From: Gallionellaceae bacterium
GTDB taxonomy: Bacteria > Pseudomonadota > Gammaproteobacteria > Burkholderiales > Gallionellaceae
Assembly: GCA_947445045.1 (NCBI GenBank)
Contig: CANFCA010000036.1
Span: 1 to 8,169 of the forward strand
DNA: 8,169 nt
Direction of reading: 5' to 3'
Positions 1 through 7,715 of this stretch are shown piece after piece. A program made the position numbers and the translations under genes. The first letter of the stretch is position 1. Every line of letters starts with the position of its first letter. The notes beneath the pieces are model-generated. The model did not search any database. It was not told the origin of the DNA and saw only the letters and a program-made list of their open reading frames with translations.

Positions 1-205
1 CGCGCACCTTGACCCAACTATCCAACACCACCACTTGCTCAAGCGGCATGTAGCGATTCACCACGAAAAGTTTTTTTGCTTTGACCGACGGCGCGTCGTA
101 AAAGATAGCGTGGCTATCTTTTACCGAAATATATTCCGTGGCATGTGCCGCACTCGCGCTGATTAGCAGAAGTGCGGCACACAGCCGTGAAATATATTGC
201 GACAT
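1..205 (-). CDS. Exported SH3-like domain protein (3' end cut by window edge)
   Basis: Only the first 68 codons are in the window. The N-terminus reads as a Sec signal peptide: MSQYISR, then a hydrophobic stretch CAALLLISASA, with a likely signal peptidase I site after AHA (residue 22). The mature part (EYISVKDSHAIFYDAPSVKA, later VVLDSWVKVR) resembles bacterial SH3-like (SH3b) domains of small secreted proteins: a YISV strand, a short-lived 'APS' turn and a conserved W in the 'SWVKV' strand. Such domains are usually periplasmic and thought to bind cell-wall or protein ligands; a specific role cannot be given. The ATG follows the TAA of secB with no spacer and in the same frame, so no earlier start is possible. 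There is no clear Shine-Dalgarno, and translation probably depends on ribosomes ending secB. The family call is moderate because most of the protein is missing. Confidence 0.75.
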   Translation of the reverse strand, partial: MSQYISRLCAALLLISASAAHATEYISVKDSHAIFYDAPSVKAKKLFVVNRYMPLEQVVVLDSWVKVR

Positions 206-667
206 TTAGTGAGTTGTAACGGGTGCAGCTTGCTGCGCTTTACTATTTTGATAGCTCGCCAAGAAGTTAACCGGGTTGAGCAACAACGGAGGGAAACCGC
301 CGCGCACTGTCATTTCCGACACGGCTTCGCGCAAATAGGGGAATACGATTTCAGGGCACGTGACTGCCAATAACGGTTCGATTTCTTCTTGCGGAATGTT
401 GTGTGCTTGGAAAATTCCGGCATATTTAACTTCAATTAAATACGCGACCTTCTCACCCATTTTGCAAGTGACCGTCGCCATGATCATCACTTCAAATACG
501 CCTTCTTTAACTGAGTTGGCGAGTGTATTCAACTGCACATCAAATGTGGAGGCATCACGTTCCAAGAAAATTCCCGGTGCATGCGGTATTTCCCATGAAA
601 TATCTTTGAGATAGATTTTATCAATGTTGAACATTGGTTGTTTTGCTTCTTGAGTCACTTCGTCCAT
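206..667 (-). CDS. secB: Protein-export chaperone SecB
   Basis: SecB is a cytosolic homotetrameric chaperone that keeps presecretory proteins unfolded and passes them to SecA at the SecYEG translocon. The 153-residue length is normal for the family. Recognisable blocks include FNIDKIYLKDISWEIPHAP near residues 13-31, the acidic EEIEPLLAVTCPEIVFPYLRE segment (about 94-114), and the hallmark GGFPPLLLNPVNF near residues 123-135, followed by a variable polar tail. The ATG start is preceded by a purine-rich Shine-Dalgarno (GGAAGGGAAG). It lies 15 bases after grxC, as in the rhodanese-grxC-secB order of many proteobacteria, and directly abuts the SH3-like gene downstream. SecB is largely a proteobacterial protein, which supports the taxonomic reading. 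Identification is firm. Confidence 0.98.
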   Translation of the reverse strand: MDEVTQEAKQPMFNIDKIYLKDISWEIPHAPGIFLERDASTFDVQLNTLANSVKEGVFEVMIMATVTCKMGEKVAYLIEVKYAGIFQAHNIPQEEIEPLLAVTCPEIVFPYLREAVSEMTVRGGFPPLLLNPVNFLASYQNSKAQQAAPVTTH

Positions 668-682
668 GTTGCTTCCCTTCCG

Positions 683-940
683 TTATTTTGTTAAAAGTTT
701 ATCCAATTCACCCGCATGATTCAGTGCTGCCAAATCGTCATAGCCACCAACATGGAACTCATCAATATAAATTTGTGGCACAGTACGGCGACCTGTTTTT
801 TCCATCATCGCCATGCGTAGCGCCGGCTGCAAATCAACACGAATCTCTTCGATTTCGGCAACGCCTTTATTATGCAGCAATTGCTTGGCACGCACGCAGT
901 AAGGGCAGACCTCGGTTGTGTACATCACTATTTTAGGCAC
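683..940 (-). CDS. grxC: Glutaredoxin 3 (GrxC)
   Basis: A small thioredoxin-fold disulfide oxidoreductase that uses glutathione to reduce protein disulfides and mixed disulfides in the cytosol. The 85-residue protein has the dithiol active site CPYC at residues 12-15, the cis-proline loop TVPQIYID (about 54-61) and the GGYDDL glutathione-binding motif (about 66-71), all diagnostic of glutaredoxin 3. The start is a GTG (MPKIVMYTTEV); a GGGAGAAG Shine-Dalgarno lies about nine bases upstream, and the protein aligns with family N-termini from that point. An in-frame ATG at codon 6 would remove the first beta strand. The gene sits 16 bases after the rhodanese gene and 15 before secB, so it is almost certainly cotranscribed with both. 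Confidence 0.97.
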   Translation of the reverse strand: MPKIVMYTTEVCPYCVRAKQLLHNKGVAEIEEIRVDLQPALRMAMMEKTGRRTVPQIYIDEFHVGGYDDLAALNHAGELDKLLTK

Positions 941-956
941 GCTCTACTTCTCCCAA

Positions 957-1367
957 TTATTTCTGTAGGGGCAATTTGGCTTTTTGCCACGCCATCACGC
1001 CACCTTCTAAATTGTAGGCTTGATCAAATCCTTGCTTACCCAACACAGCACAAGCCGAACCAGATCGGTTACCGCTACGACAAATCACTACTAACGGCTG
1101 GCTTTTAAATTTTTCCAACTCACCGATACGCGCACCCAACTTGCCCAGGGGAATATGTATCGCATTCAACACGTGTCCGTCCTTGTATTCACTGTCCTCA
1201 CGCACATCGAGTATCTGCGCATTTTTGTGATTGATGAGTTGCAACGCACCGACACAATCAATTTCTTTGATGCCTCGGATACGGTTACCAAAAAACGACC
1301 ACAACAACATTGCGCCGCTCATGAGCGCGATAAAAATAGGCATGATATTACTTGTTATGAATTGCAC
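957..1367 (-). CDS. yibN: Membrane-anchored rhodanese (YibN-type sulfurtransferase)
   Basis: This 136-residue protein has one N-terminal membrane helix (about residues 7-27) followed by a cytosolic single-domain rhodanese (about 35-133). The active-site loop is VVICRSGNRSG with the catalytic Cys96, which would carry the persulfide; the LDVRE motif at residues 53-57 is also typical. The architecture and the position just upstream of grxC-secB match E. coli YibN. The physiological sulfur donor and acceptor of YibN are unclear, so only general persulfide transfer is claimed. The start is GTG, with AGGAG seven bases upstream; it overlaps the last 20 bases of the oligosaccharyltransferase gene, implying translational coupling. 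In this window it is one of several sulfur or thiol functions on the same strand. Confidence 0.93.
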   Translation of the reverse strand: MQFITSNIMPIFIALMSGAMLLWSFFGNRIRGIKEIDCVGALQLINHKNAQILDVREDSEYKDGHVLNAIHIPLGKLGARIGELEKFKSQPLVVICRSGNRSGSACAVLGKQGFDQAYNLEGGVMAWQKAKLPLQK

Positions 1368-3132
1368 TGACGCGCTCCTGTTCTTTTTCGAGGGCGAATT
1401 CTAACAGACCCCAAAAGTGTGCGGGGTCTTTCACCGCAAGTGCTTCTAACTTTTGCTGCTGGAGTGGTCGATCTCCAGGGTAAGACCAGGTCGCTTGATT
1501 CCATATGGTTTTCGCTTGCGATAACTGTCCGACTTGCGCCAACAATAACGCTTGGCGATAAACCACCGTAGCAATAGGCACAAAATGGGTAACCCGTGTA
1601 TTTAGCACTAACTTCTCATTGGCATATTGCGCGTCTACCGCCATGCGCTCGCTCATAAATAGCTCTGCATACGGCGACAGTAACGGTACACCATGCAAAG
1701 CAATCAACGTGTCTCGCCGCGAAGCTGAAGTTGTCGGCGCGCTAGCATCTAAAGCGGGGCTAGCCGCCAACATCTTTTCCATTCCTTTGTAGCCCAACAT
1801 CAATTGCAACAACATCATCAAGCCCATTATCAGCGTAAATGCCATCGACATCCTGCCTATAAACCTCAGCTTCAATCGATAACGCGTCTCATCGAACATA
1901 CCCAACAATACGGCTGCCACCGCCAAGAAGTAGCAGTACCACAAGGGGTATTCGAGCAGACTATGAATTGCCAGCACACCCAAAATGGCATAACCCCACC
2001 AATGTTCCGCCTCTAACTTTATTTTGCGAACAGCATTCACCCACACAAAGATTGATGCGAAAAAAATCAACAAGCCTATCGCACCCGTTTCTGCCGCCAA
2101 CTGCATCACTAAATTATGCGCATTGTTGTATAGACCCAAAATATTGCTTTGCTTGAGCTCAGGCAACAACTGGAAATGCTGCCATGCAAATTGACCAAAA
2201 CCCACGCCAAGCAAGGGGGAGTGCATGAACATCAAGCCCGCCTCATGCCACAGATATAAACGGATGTCGCCCGTCTCTTCGTGATCAAGCAAACGCGCAA
2301 CGGTATTGATACTGCCCGTCTCCGTCGTCATCACTTGCATCTGCACCACCAAGTGCATAAGTCCGAAACCAGCAATGAGCAGCACGCTATAGCGCAGCAG
2401 CGGCTTGAGGCTGGCATCACGTCGCGACCACCAACCAGCCATCACCACCATCAACAACAAATACAACCATGAACTACGTGAAGCGCTCATCGTCATCACA
2501 AATAACATCGGCACAGCAAGCAAGACGACATAGGGGAACTTAATTTTTTTCTTCTGAAACAAAAATCCCAGCGAGATCATCCCTAACGCGATGTAATTCG
2601 CAAAGTGATTAGGTTGCGCAAGGTTGCCATACACCACCGCCGACATCTTTGCGATGACCACATGATCAAAAATGGTATGCCAACTGAAATGTTGCAGCAC
2701 CCCAACAAAGGCGTTGAGTTCCGCGCCAACCAGCAACGCTATTGCCAACAGGTACGATAGCTTTTGTATCCCTAAAATTTCGCGCAGGCGTGCCCCCAAC
2801 AACATCAACAACATGGCAAATAACAGATACATCACGAACAACAACGCTTGGTCGAAATACGAGACCCTGCCCAGCAGCCATTGCAGCAAGACCACCACAA
2901 TCAAAACTAAGGGTAATTGAGCAATACGGGGGACTTCGGGCTTATCCCAATAACTGCTTTCGACCAGCAAAGCCATTGCCATCACACCCAACAATCCACT
3001 CCACCACTCTTGATAAAAAGTAGTTATCGGATACGCATGACTGACGTGCAGAAAAGGAAAAACCCACATCAGGGCAACTAGGGCCAAACTGATATGGGTT
3101 AAGCGCAATGTAGCAAATCTATTTTTTAGCAC
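1348..3132 (-). CDS. PglL/Wzy_C-family O-oligosaccharyltransferase (O-antigen ligase-like)
   Basis: A 594-residue polytopic inner-membrane protein with about a dozen hydrophobic segments up to residue ~450, then a soluble tail (about 465-594) with TPR-like helices, as in the Wzy_C_2 domain. The Wzy_C core is visible: GVGFGQFAWQHF (309-320) and NNAHN (336-340). Three residues match those reported essential in Neisseria PglL (Q178, H349, Y405): Q173 in QPNHFANY, H339 in AHN and Y395 in LLEYPLWY. The H-to-Y spacing is 56 in both. PglL enzymes move a lipid-linked glycan onto periplasmic proteins such as pilin; WaaL-type lipid A ligation is the alternative but lacks this tail and QPN motif. The GTG start overlaps the DUF2892 gene by seven bases, with only a weak AAGGG close upstream. 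No pilin or glycan-synthesis gene is in the window. Confidence 0.85.
   Translation of the reverse strand: MLKNRFATLRLTHISLALVALMWVFPFLHVSHAYPITTFYQEWWSGLLGVMAMALLVESSYWDKPEVPRIAQLPLVLIVVVLLQWLLGRVSYFDQALLFVMYLLFAMLLMLLGARLREILGIQKLSYLLAIALLVGAELNAFVGVLQHFSWHTIFDHVVIAKMSAVVYGNLAQPNHFANYIALGMISLGFLFQKKKIKFPYVVLLAVPMLFVMTMSASRSSWLYLLLMVVMAGWWSRRDASLKPLLRYSVLLIAGFGLMHLVVQMQVMTTETGSINTVARLLDHEETGDIRLYLWHEAGLMFMHSPLLGVGFGQFAWQHFQLLPELKQSNILGLYNNAHNLVMQLAAETGAIGLLIFFASIFVWVNAVRKIKLEAEHWWGYAILGVLAIHSLLEYPLWYCYFLAVAAVLLGMFDETRYRLKLRFIGRMSMAFTLIMGLMMLLQLMLGYKGMEKMLAASPALDASAPTTSASRRDTLIALHGVPLLSPYAELFMSERMAVDAQYANEKLVLNTRVTHFVPIATVVYRQALLLAQVGQLSQAKTIWNQATWSYPGDRPLQQQKLEALAVKDPAHFWGLLEFALEKEQERVSAIHNK
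1398..1406 (-). promoter_or_regulatory. Possible extended -10 promoter for rhodanese-grxC-secB
   Basis: Within the last codons of the oligosaccharyltransferase gene the minus strand reads TGTTAGAAT, an extended -10 (TGn plus five of six TATAAT matches), about 31 bases before the rhodanese GTG. No good -35 is found at the right distance. It would let the housekeeping genes be expressed independently of the pump operon. Such motifs arise by chance in coding DNA, so this is only a candidate. Confidence 0.3.
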
Positions 3133-3338
3133 GAGCCCTTTTTAATGCCAAACTTTACGAGGATGTCGCTCAGTAAACACCACTTGGTGATGCCACTTTG
3201 GAAGAGATTCGCCCCCACAAAAGCGGTGAACCATAAAAATTTATTGCTCAAAAAAAATGGGCTGGCTTCTACACCCAACAACAACGTTATCAAGATAAAC
3301 GATCCTGCTATGGTACGGACAATTCTTTCTGCATTCAT
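3126..3338 (-). CDS. DUF2892 (YgaP-type) small inner-membrane protein
   Basis: A 70-residue protein with two hydrophobic helices (about 8-25 and 33-48). It matches the DUF2892 family, the membrane domain that in E. coli YgaP is fused behind a rhodanese. Visible hallmarks are the MNAERIVRTIAG opening and FVGANLFQSGITKWC (40-54), including the conserved N44, Q47 and Cys54. In YgaP this membrane domain is linked to thiosulfate or thiocyanate handling; for free-standing versions the role is not settled. The ATG has a strong AAGGAG about eight bases upstream. It lies 31 bases after the RND pump stop and overlaps the next gene by seven bases, so it belongs to the pump operon. Together with the SqrR/BigR-like regulator it suggests a sulfur-stress role (inference). 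Confidence 0.92.
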   Translation of the reverse strand: MNAERIVRTIAGSFILITLLLGVEASPFFLSNKFLWFTAFVGANLFQSGITKWCLLSDILVKFGIKKGSC

Positions 3339-3369
3339 GGTGATACTCCTTCAAATCTATGAGTTAATT

Positions 3370-6300
3370 TTACTGGATTTTTTTGTACAGCGTGGCGTAA
3401 TACAGCACAGGAATCACCACCAAAGTCAGCATGGTTGAAACCAGAATGCCGAAAATAAGCGCTAACGCCAGCCCGTTAAATATCGGGTCATCGAGTATGA
3501 AAAGCGCGCCCAGCATGGCGGCCAGCCCGGTCAGAATAATCGGCTTGGCACGGGCACTCGCTGCCGCAATCACCGCGTGTTGCAAATCGATGCCGTCACG
3601 TATTTGCAGGTTGATGAAATCCACCAACAAGATCGAATTCCGCACGATGATACCCGCCAGCGCAATCATGCCTATCATCGAAGTGGCGGTGAATTGCGAG
3701 CCAAATAACGCATGGCCAGGCATCACACCGATGATAGTGAGCGGAATCGGTGCCATGATGACCAGCGGCACCAGATAGGATTTGAACTGTGCAACCACCA
3801 GCAAATAAATCAATATTAGCCCGACACCGTAAGCGATACCCATGTCGCGGAAAGTTTCAAAGGTTACTTGCCATTCTCCATCCCACTTCAACGCATAACC
3901 CGCATACGGATCGCTGGGCTGCTTGAAATAATAGCTCTCCAGTTTTCCGCCTTGCTCCAATGGCATACCACTCAGCTTGCTATTGATGCCAAACATGCCG
4001 TACAACGGGCTATCCAGCTTGCCTGTCATATCACCTACCACATACACCACGGGCAACAAATCTTTGTGGTAAATCGGGTAATCGCGCTGAACCGGAACAA
4101 CTTGCACCACCTCGGAAAGCGGTACGAGCACACCATCTTTTGCGCGCACTTTAAGTTTTAAAACCGCGTCGATGTTGCTGCGTTGTTCGGCAGACAAACC
4201 AATACGCAAGGGCGGCGCATACTTCGAGTTGGCATCATGCAACGATGTCGCATCTTGCCCGGATAGCGCCACACCTATTACATCCACAATGTCGTGAGGT
4301 GCGACACCCAACAGCGCCGCCTTACTTTGCAACACCTGCAACAACAATTTAGGCGCGGCCTCGGTGAGCGTGTCATCTATGCCAACGATGCTGTCAGTTT
4401 TTGCAAAGTGTTCATGTACTTTAGTGGCAACATTGCGCGCACCTTCATAATCCGGCCCGTAAATTTCCGCCACAATTGGCGACATCACAGGTGGACCCGG
4501 TGGCACTTCAACGATTTTTACTTTTGCATTCCATTGCTGTGCGATTTTTTGTATCGGTTCGAACACCGCCGTGGCAATCTGATGACTACTCCGATTGCGC
4601 TGATGTTTGTCGCGTAAATTAACCTGAATATCACCTTGCTCTGCGCCACTGCGCAAATAATATTGCCGCACCAATCCGTTAAAGTTGATGGGTGAAGCCG
4701 TGCCTGCGTAAGCCTCGTAATCAGTGACTTCCGGTACGGTCGCCAGATAGCTGCCCAGCTCATGCAACACCGCATTGGTTTGCTCAACTGGCGTGCCGCT
4801 TGGCATATCCACCACCACCTGGAATTCCGATTTATTGTCGAACGGCAGCATTTTCAACACCACCAACTTGACGACACCTAGCGATATCGCCAGTAGCAAA
4901 CCACCCAATATGGCCAGCCACAATTTACGGCGCGCCGATTTGCCATGCACACCATTTAAAAATGGGCTGAGGACGGCACGGAAAAAGCGGCTCAATTTGG
5001 TATCGCGCTCATCGTGAATTTCTTCATGATGTGCACCGGCAAACTTCAACACCAACCACGGCGTGATGACGAATGCGACTGCCAGCGAAATCAACATGCC
5101 CATGCTGGCATTGATCGGAATCGGGCTCATGTATGGCCCCATCAGTCCGCTGACAAACGCCATCGGCAGCAAAGCGGCAATCACGGTAAACGTCGCCAAA
5201 ATTGTCGGGCTACCGACCTCATCCACGGCTTCTGGGATAATCTCTGACAGCGGTTGATGAGTCGCTAATGCGCGACGGCGGTGGATATTTTCCACCACTA
5301 CAATCGCATCATCGACCAATATCCCGATAGAAAATATCAATGCGAATAATGACACTCGATTAAGCGTAAATCCCCATGCCCAAGAAGCAAACAACGTGGC
5401 TGCCAAAGTAAGCAAAACGGCGACCCCAACAACAAAAGCCTCGCGCCGCCCCATCGTCAGCCAAACTAATAGCACCACGGCTGCGGTGGCGAAGAGCAAT
5501 TTTTTAATCAGCTTCATCGCTTTGTCGTTTGCTGTTTCGCCGTAATTTCGCGTGGTGTTAACTTGCACATCGGCGGGAATTACGCTGCCCTTCAACTCTT
5601 CTATACGCGCCAATAATTTATTAGCCACGTCCACTGCATTCGCACCAGGTTTTTTCGTGATAGCGATGGTGACAGCGGTAAATTCGCCGTTACCTAGTAT
5701 GTGCTTGTCTTCTGCCGCTGGCCCAGTACCCATCCACACATAACTGGCCGGTTGATCTGCACCATCTTGCACCTCGGCAATGTCGCGCAAATATATCGGC
5801 TTGCCTTCAAATACACCGACTACCAGTTGTTTGACTTCATTCGCATTACTTAAAAAACTCCCTGTCTGCACCAGTACTTCACGATTGTTCTGCACCAGCA
5901 CACCCGCATTTGCTGAGACATTCGCCGATTGCAATGCTGCACGCACATCTTGAATCGAGAGCTGATACGCATTCAGATTATCGGGATTAAGTAACACTCG
6001 CACCATGCGTTGCGTTGCGCCTATTGTGGAAACTTCCCGAGTTCCTGCTACGCGTTTTAACTCTGACTCGATTGCGTGAGCCACTTGAGTCAACTCAACA
6101 CCCCCTCCGGCAATTTGTTTTCGCCACAAGGTCAACCCGACTATCGGCACATCGTCGATACCTTTAGCCTTAATGATAGGTTGCGACACGCCCAAGGTGC
6201 GTGGCAGCCAATCCGCATGCGAATTCACTACGTCATACAACTTGACTAGCGAGGGCACATGCTGCTCACCCACTTTGAACTGCACCGTAATCACAGCCAT

Positions 6301-6570
6301 GCCCGGTTGTGACACCGAGTAAACATGATCTACACCTGCGATCTGTGACAGCACTTGCTCGGAAGGTGTAGCGACCGTTTGCGCCACATCTTTTGCCGAT
6401 GCGCCCGGATAGGCAATCATTACATTCGCCATCGTCACATTGATTTGTGGCTCCTCTTCGCGAGGTGTAACCAGCACCGCAAAAGTCCCTAAAAGCACGG
6501 CAACCAGTGCTAACAACGGTGTCATCTGCGAATGCAGAAAATATTTGGCAATGCGTCCTGAAATACCCAT
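3370..6570 (-). CDS. RND efflux transporter, inner-membrane permease subunit (AcrB superfamily)
   Basis: A 1066-residue proton-driven efflux pump of full family length, apparently intact. TM1 (about 16-34) leads into the REEEP motif (37-41) and the porter domain; the second half repeats the fold from about residue 550 (TM7) with a second porter domain to ~905. TM4 carries GILVDDAIVVVEN with D420-D421, equivalent to AcrB D407-D408. The TM10 counterpart of AcrB K940 is Arg977 (IIVRNSILLVDF), still basic. The Asp-Asp pair and lack of CusA-type metal motifs argue against a heavy-metal (HME) pump; the substrate cannot be read from sequence. ATG is preceded by GAGGTGAAG. It follows its adaptor by 84 bases containing a hairpin, and precedes the DUF2892 gene. 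It would form a tripartite complex with the adaptor and an outer-membrane channel encoded elsewhere. Confidence 0.95.
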   Translation of the reverse strand: MGISGRIAKYFLHSQMTPLLALVAVLLGTFAVLVTPREEEPQINVTMANVMIAYPGASAKDVAQTVATPSEQVLSQIAGVDHVYSVSQPGMAVITVQFKVGEQHVPSLVKLYDVVNSHADWLPRTLGVSQPIIKAKGIDDVPIVGLTLWRKQIAGGGVELTQVAHAIESELKRVAGTREVSTIGATQRMVRVLLNPDNLNAYQLSIQDVRAALQSANVSANAGVLVQNNREVLVQTGSFLSNANEVKQLVVGVFEGKPIYLRDIAEVQDGADQPASYVWMGTGPAAEDKHILGNGEFTAVTIAITKKPGANAVDVANKLLARIEELKGSVIPADVQVNTTRNYGETANDKAMKLIKKLLFATAAVVLLVWLTMGRREAFVVGVAVLLTLAATLFASWAWGFTLNRVSLFALIFSIGILVDDAIVVVENIHRRRALATHQPLSEIIPEAVDEVGSPTILATFTVIAALLPMAFVSGLMGPYMSPIPINASMGMLISLAVAFVITPWLVLKFAGAHHEEIHDERDTKLSRFFRAVLSPFLNGVHGKSARRKLWLAILGGLLLAISLGVVKLVVLKMLPFDNKSEFQVVVDMPSGTPVEQTNAVLHELGSYLATVPEVTDYEAYAGTASPINFNGLVRQYYLRSGAEQGDIQVNLRDKHQRNRSSHQIATAVFEPIQKIAQQWNAKVKIVEVPPGPPVMSPIVAEIYGPDYEGARNVATKVHEHFAKTDSIVGIDDTLTEAAPKLLLQVLQSKAALLGVAPHDIVDVIGVALSGQDATSLHDANSKYAPPLRIGLSAEQRSNIDAVLKLKVRAKDGVLVPLSEVVQVVPVQRDYPIYHKDLLPVVYVVGDMTGKLDSPLYGMFGINSKLSGMPLEQGGKLESYYFKQPSDPYAGYALKWDGEWQVTFETFRDMGIAYGVGLILIYLLVVAQFKSYLVPLVIMAPIPLTIIGVMPGHALFGSQFTATSMIGMIALAGIIVRNSILLVDFINLQIRDGIDLQHAVIAAASARAKPIILTGLAAMLGALFILDDPIFNGLALALIFGILVSTMLTLVVIPVLYYATLYKKIQ

Positions 6571-6592
6571 TTCTTCACCTCAATAAATTTCA

Positions 6593-6634
6593 AAGCCGCC
6601 AACAAGCACTATCTATAATGGCTTGTGACGGCTT
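6593..6634 (-). other. Stem-loop between adaptor and pump genes
   Basis: The two arms (6621-6634 and 6593-6607) form a stem of about 14 pairs with one bulged base and one G-U pair. On the minus strand AAGCCG pairs with CGGCTT and ACAAGC with GCTTGT, around a 13-base loop. It lies in the 84-base gap between the adaptor stop and the pump start. No run of T follows the stem in the minus direction, so it is unlikely to be a simple intrinsic terminator. A role as an mRNA stabiliser or processing site that sets adaptor-to-pump ratio, or as an attenuator, is inference. Confidence 0.6.
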
Positions 6635-6654
6635 ATGGCAGTTTTAACGAATTT

Positions 6655-7668
6655 TTACTTTTGCATGCCCGCTTTAATCGGATCCAACGCAACGCGTTCG
6701 CCAGCACTCAACCCCGCCAATACTTCCACGACACCTTCCGCTTGAACATCACCCAATCGAACTTGGCGCAATTTCACACTATTTTTTTCATCCACCACAT
6801 ACACCGCAACCACTTCACTGCGGCGCAATACGGCACTATTGGGAATCACGATTTTTCTTTGCTTGCCCACCACAAAATGCGCACGCACAAACATTCCCGG
6901 ATAAACGCCTGATTGGTTGGTCGGCAAGGAAATCCGCACTTGCGTACTGTGAGTACGCGCATCCGCTAACGGCTGCACAATAGTGGACGCTGATTTAATC
7001 CAACGATTCAGTGCGGGCACTTCAACACTGGCTTGAGGATGCACGCCAATCTCCGCCAATTTAAATTGCGGCACATTCACTACCACGCGTAACGCGGCAG
7101 GATCAAACCCTGTCATCAATGGCTTGCCGGGCATGACCATTTCGCCAACCTCCACTAAGCGCGCACCCACCAAGCCGCTATAGGGTGCAATAACAGTGGT
7201 GTAGCCTTGCGTTAAATTTGCTTGCCCCGCGCCTGCTTTGCTGACCGCTGCTTGAGCCGATGCCACTTGAAAATCCGCTTGTGCTTTATCCAAAGCAGCT
7301 TGGCTAATGAATTTTTGCGCAAATAATTGTTTGCTGCGTTCATAGGTGGCTTGTGCGTTTTGCAAATTGGCTTGTGCTTGCAACACCTGCGCTTGGCTGC
7401 CCGCGACAGCTTGTGCTGCTTCGCTTTGGTCGATGCGTAAAATCACCTGCCCTTTGTTGACGTGATCACCCACGTCAAATAGCACTTCTTTTACACGCCC
7501 CGCAATTTGCGCTGACACCGTGGACTGGCGCGTAGCCTCCACCACACCTTCCACGCTATAAGTTTGCGACACTTCACGAAACTCTACAGGTGCAACAGCA
7601 AGTTGTTCCTCCGCCTGTAATGTTGCGACATTCATTAACAAAAACATTCCCAAGCAATACTTTTTCAC
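6655..7668 (-). CDS. RND efflux periplasmic adaptor (membrane fusion protein)
   Basis: The 337-residue adaptor links the inner-membrane pump to an outer-membrane channel. A signal peptide (MKKYCLGMFLLMNVATLQA) with cleavage after residue 19 precedes the mature protein; no lipobox Cys follows, so it appears to be a non-lipidated periplasmic protein. The order is: first lipoyl half (about 46-80, with AQIAGRVKEVLFDVGDHVNK), a short Ala/Gln-rich helical hairpin (about 83-150), second lipoyl half (about 155-185, TTVIAPYSGLVGARLVEVGE), beta-barrel (about 190-262, ending GVYPGMFVRAHF) and membrane-proximal domain (265-337). The GTG start is preferred because GAGGA lies just upstream and only it yields a full signal peptide; the next ATG (codon 8 or 12) would truncate it. 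It follows the regulator by 70 bases that hold a palindrome and promoter. Confidence 0.95.
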   Translation of the reverse strand: MKKYCLGMFLLMNVATLQAEEQLAVAPVEFREVSQTYSVEGVVEATRQSTVSAQIAGRVKEVLFDVGDHVNKGQVILRIDQSEAAQAVAGSQAQVLQAQANLQNAQATYERSKQLFAQKFISQAALDKAQADFQVASAQAAVSKAGAGQANLTQGYTTVIAPYSGLVGARLVEVGEMVMPGKPLMTGFDPAALRVVVNVPQFKLAEIGVHPQASVEVPALNRWIKSASTIVQPLADARTHSTQVRISLPTNQSGVYPGMFVRAHFVVGKQRKIVIPNSAVLRRSEVVAVYVVDEKNSVKLRQVRLGDVQAEGVVEVLAGLSAGERVALDPIKAGMQK

Positions 7669-7695
7669 TATGTCCTCGTCATCCGCTATTTATAC

Positions 7696-7715
7696 ATATT
7701 AGAATGTACTAATAT
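7696..7715. promoter_or_regulatory. Candidate operator palindrome upstream of the adaptor-pump genes
   Basis: A perfect inverted repeat, ATATTAG (7696-7702) and CTAATAT (7709-7715), separated by six bases. It lies in the only gap between the ArsR-family regulator and the adaptor gene. AT-rich two-fold symmetric sites of this size are typical targets of dimeric ArsR-family repressors. The six-base spacer coincides with the best -10 candidate of the adaptor promoter, so a bound dimer would block RNA polymerase. Binding by the neighbouring regulator is inferred from position and symmetry. Confidence 0.65.

Noticed and set aside
2666..3023. Short frames on both strands inside the oligosaccharyltransferase gene
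   Set aside because: No domain signature or convincing ribosome binding site, and the overlapping 594-residue protein is intact with conserved catalytic motifs.
4518..5257. Open frames in other phases inside the pump gene (for example 4518-4787 minus, 5014-5247 and 5063-5257 plus)
   Set aside because: They are low-complexity or Arg/His/Gln-rich translations with no recognisable domain, fully inside the intact RND gene.
3370..6570. Heavy-metal (CusA/CzcA) RND pump
   Set aside because: TM4 has the Asp-Asp pair of AcrB-like pumps, and no metal-relay methionines or HME motif were seen; an ArsR-family regulator alone does not imply metal export.
6614..6619. Plus-strand TATAAT as an antisense promoter
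   Set aside because: It falls in the loop of the hairpin and has no -35-like hexamer at 16-18 bases; the match is likely fortuitous.
6593..6634. Intrinsic terminator after the adaptor gene
   Set aside because: The stem is good but no T-run follows it on the minus strand, and the pump gene immediately downstream must be expressed with its adaptor.
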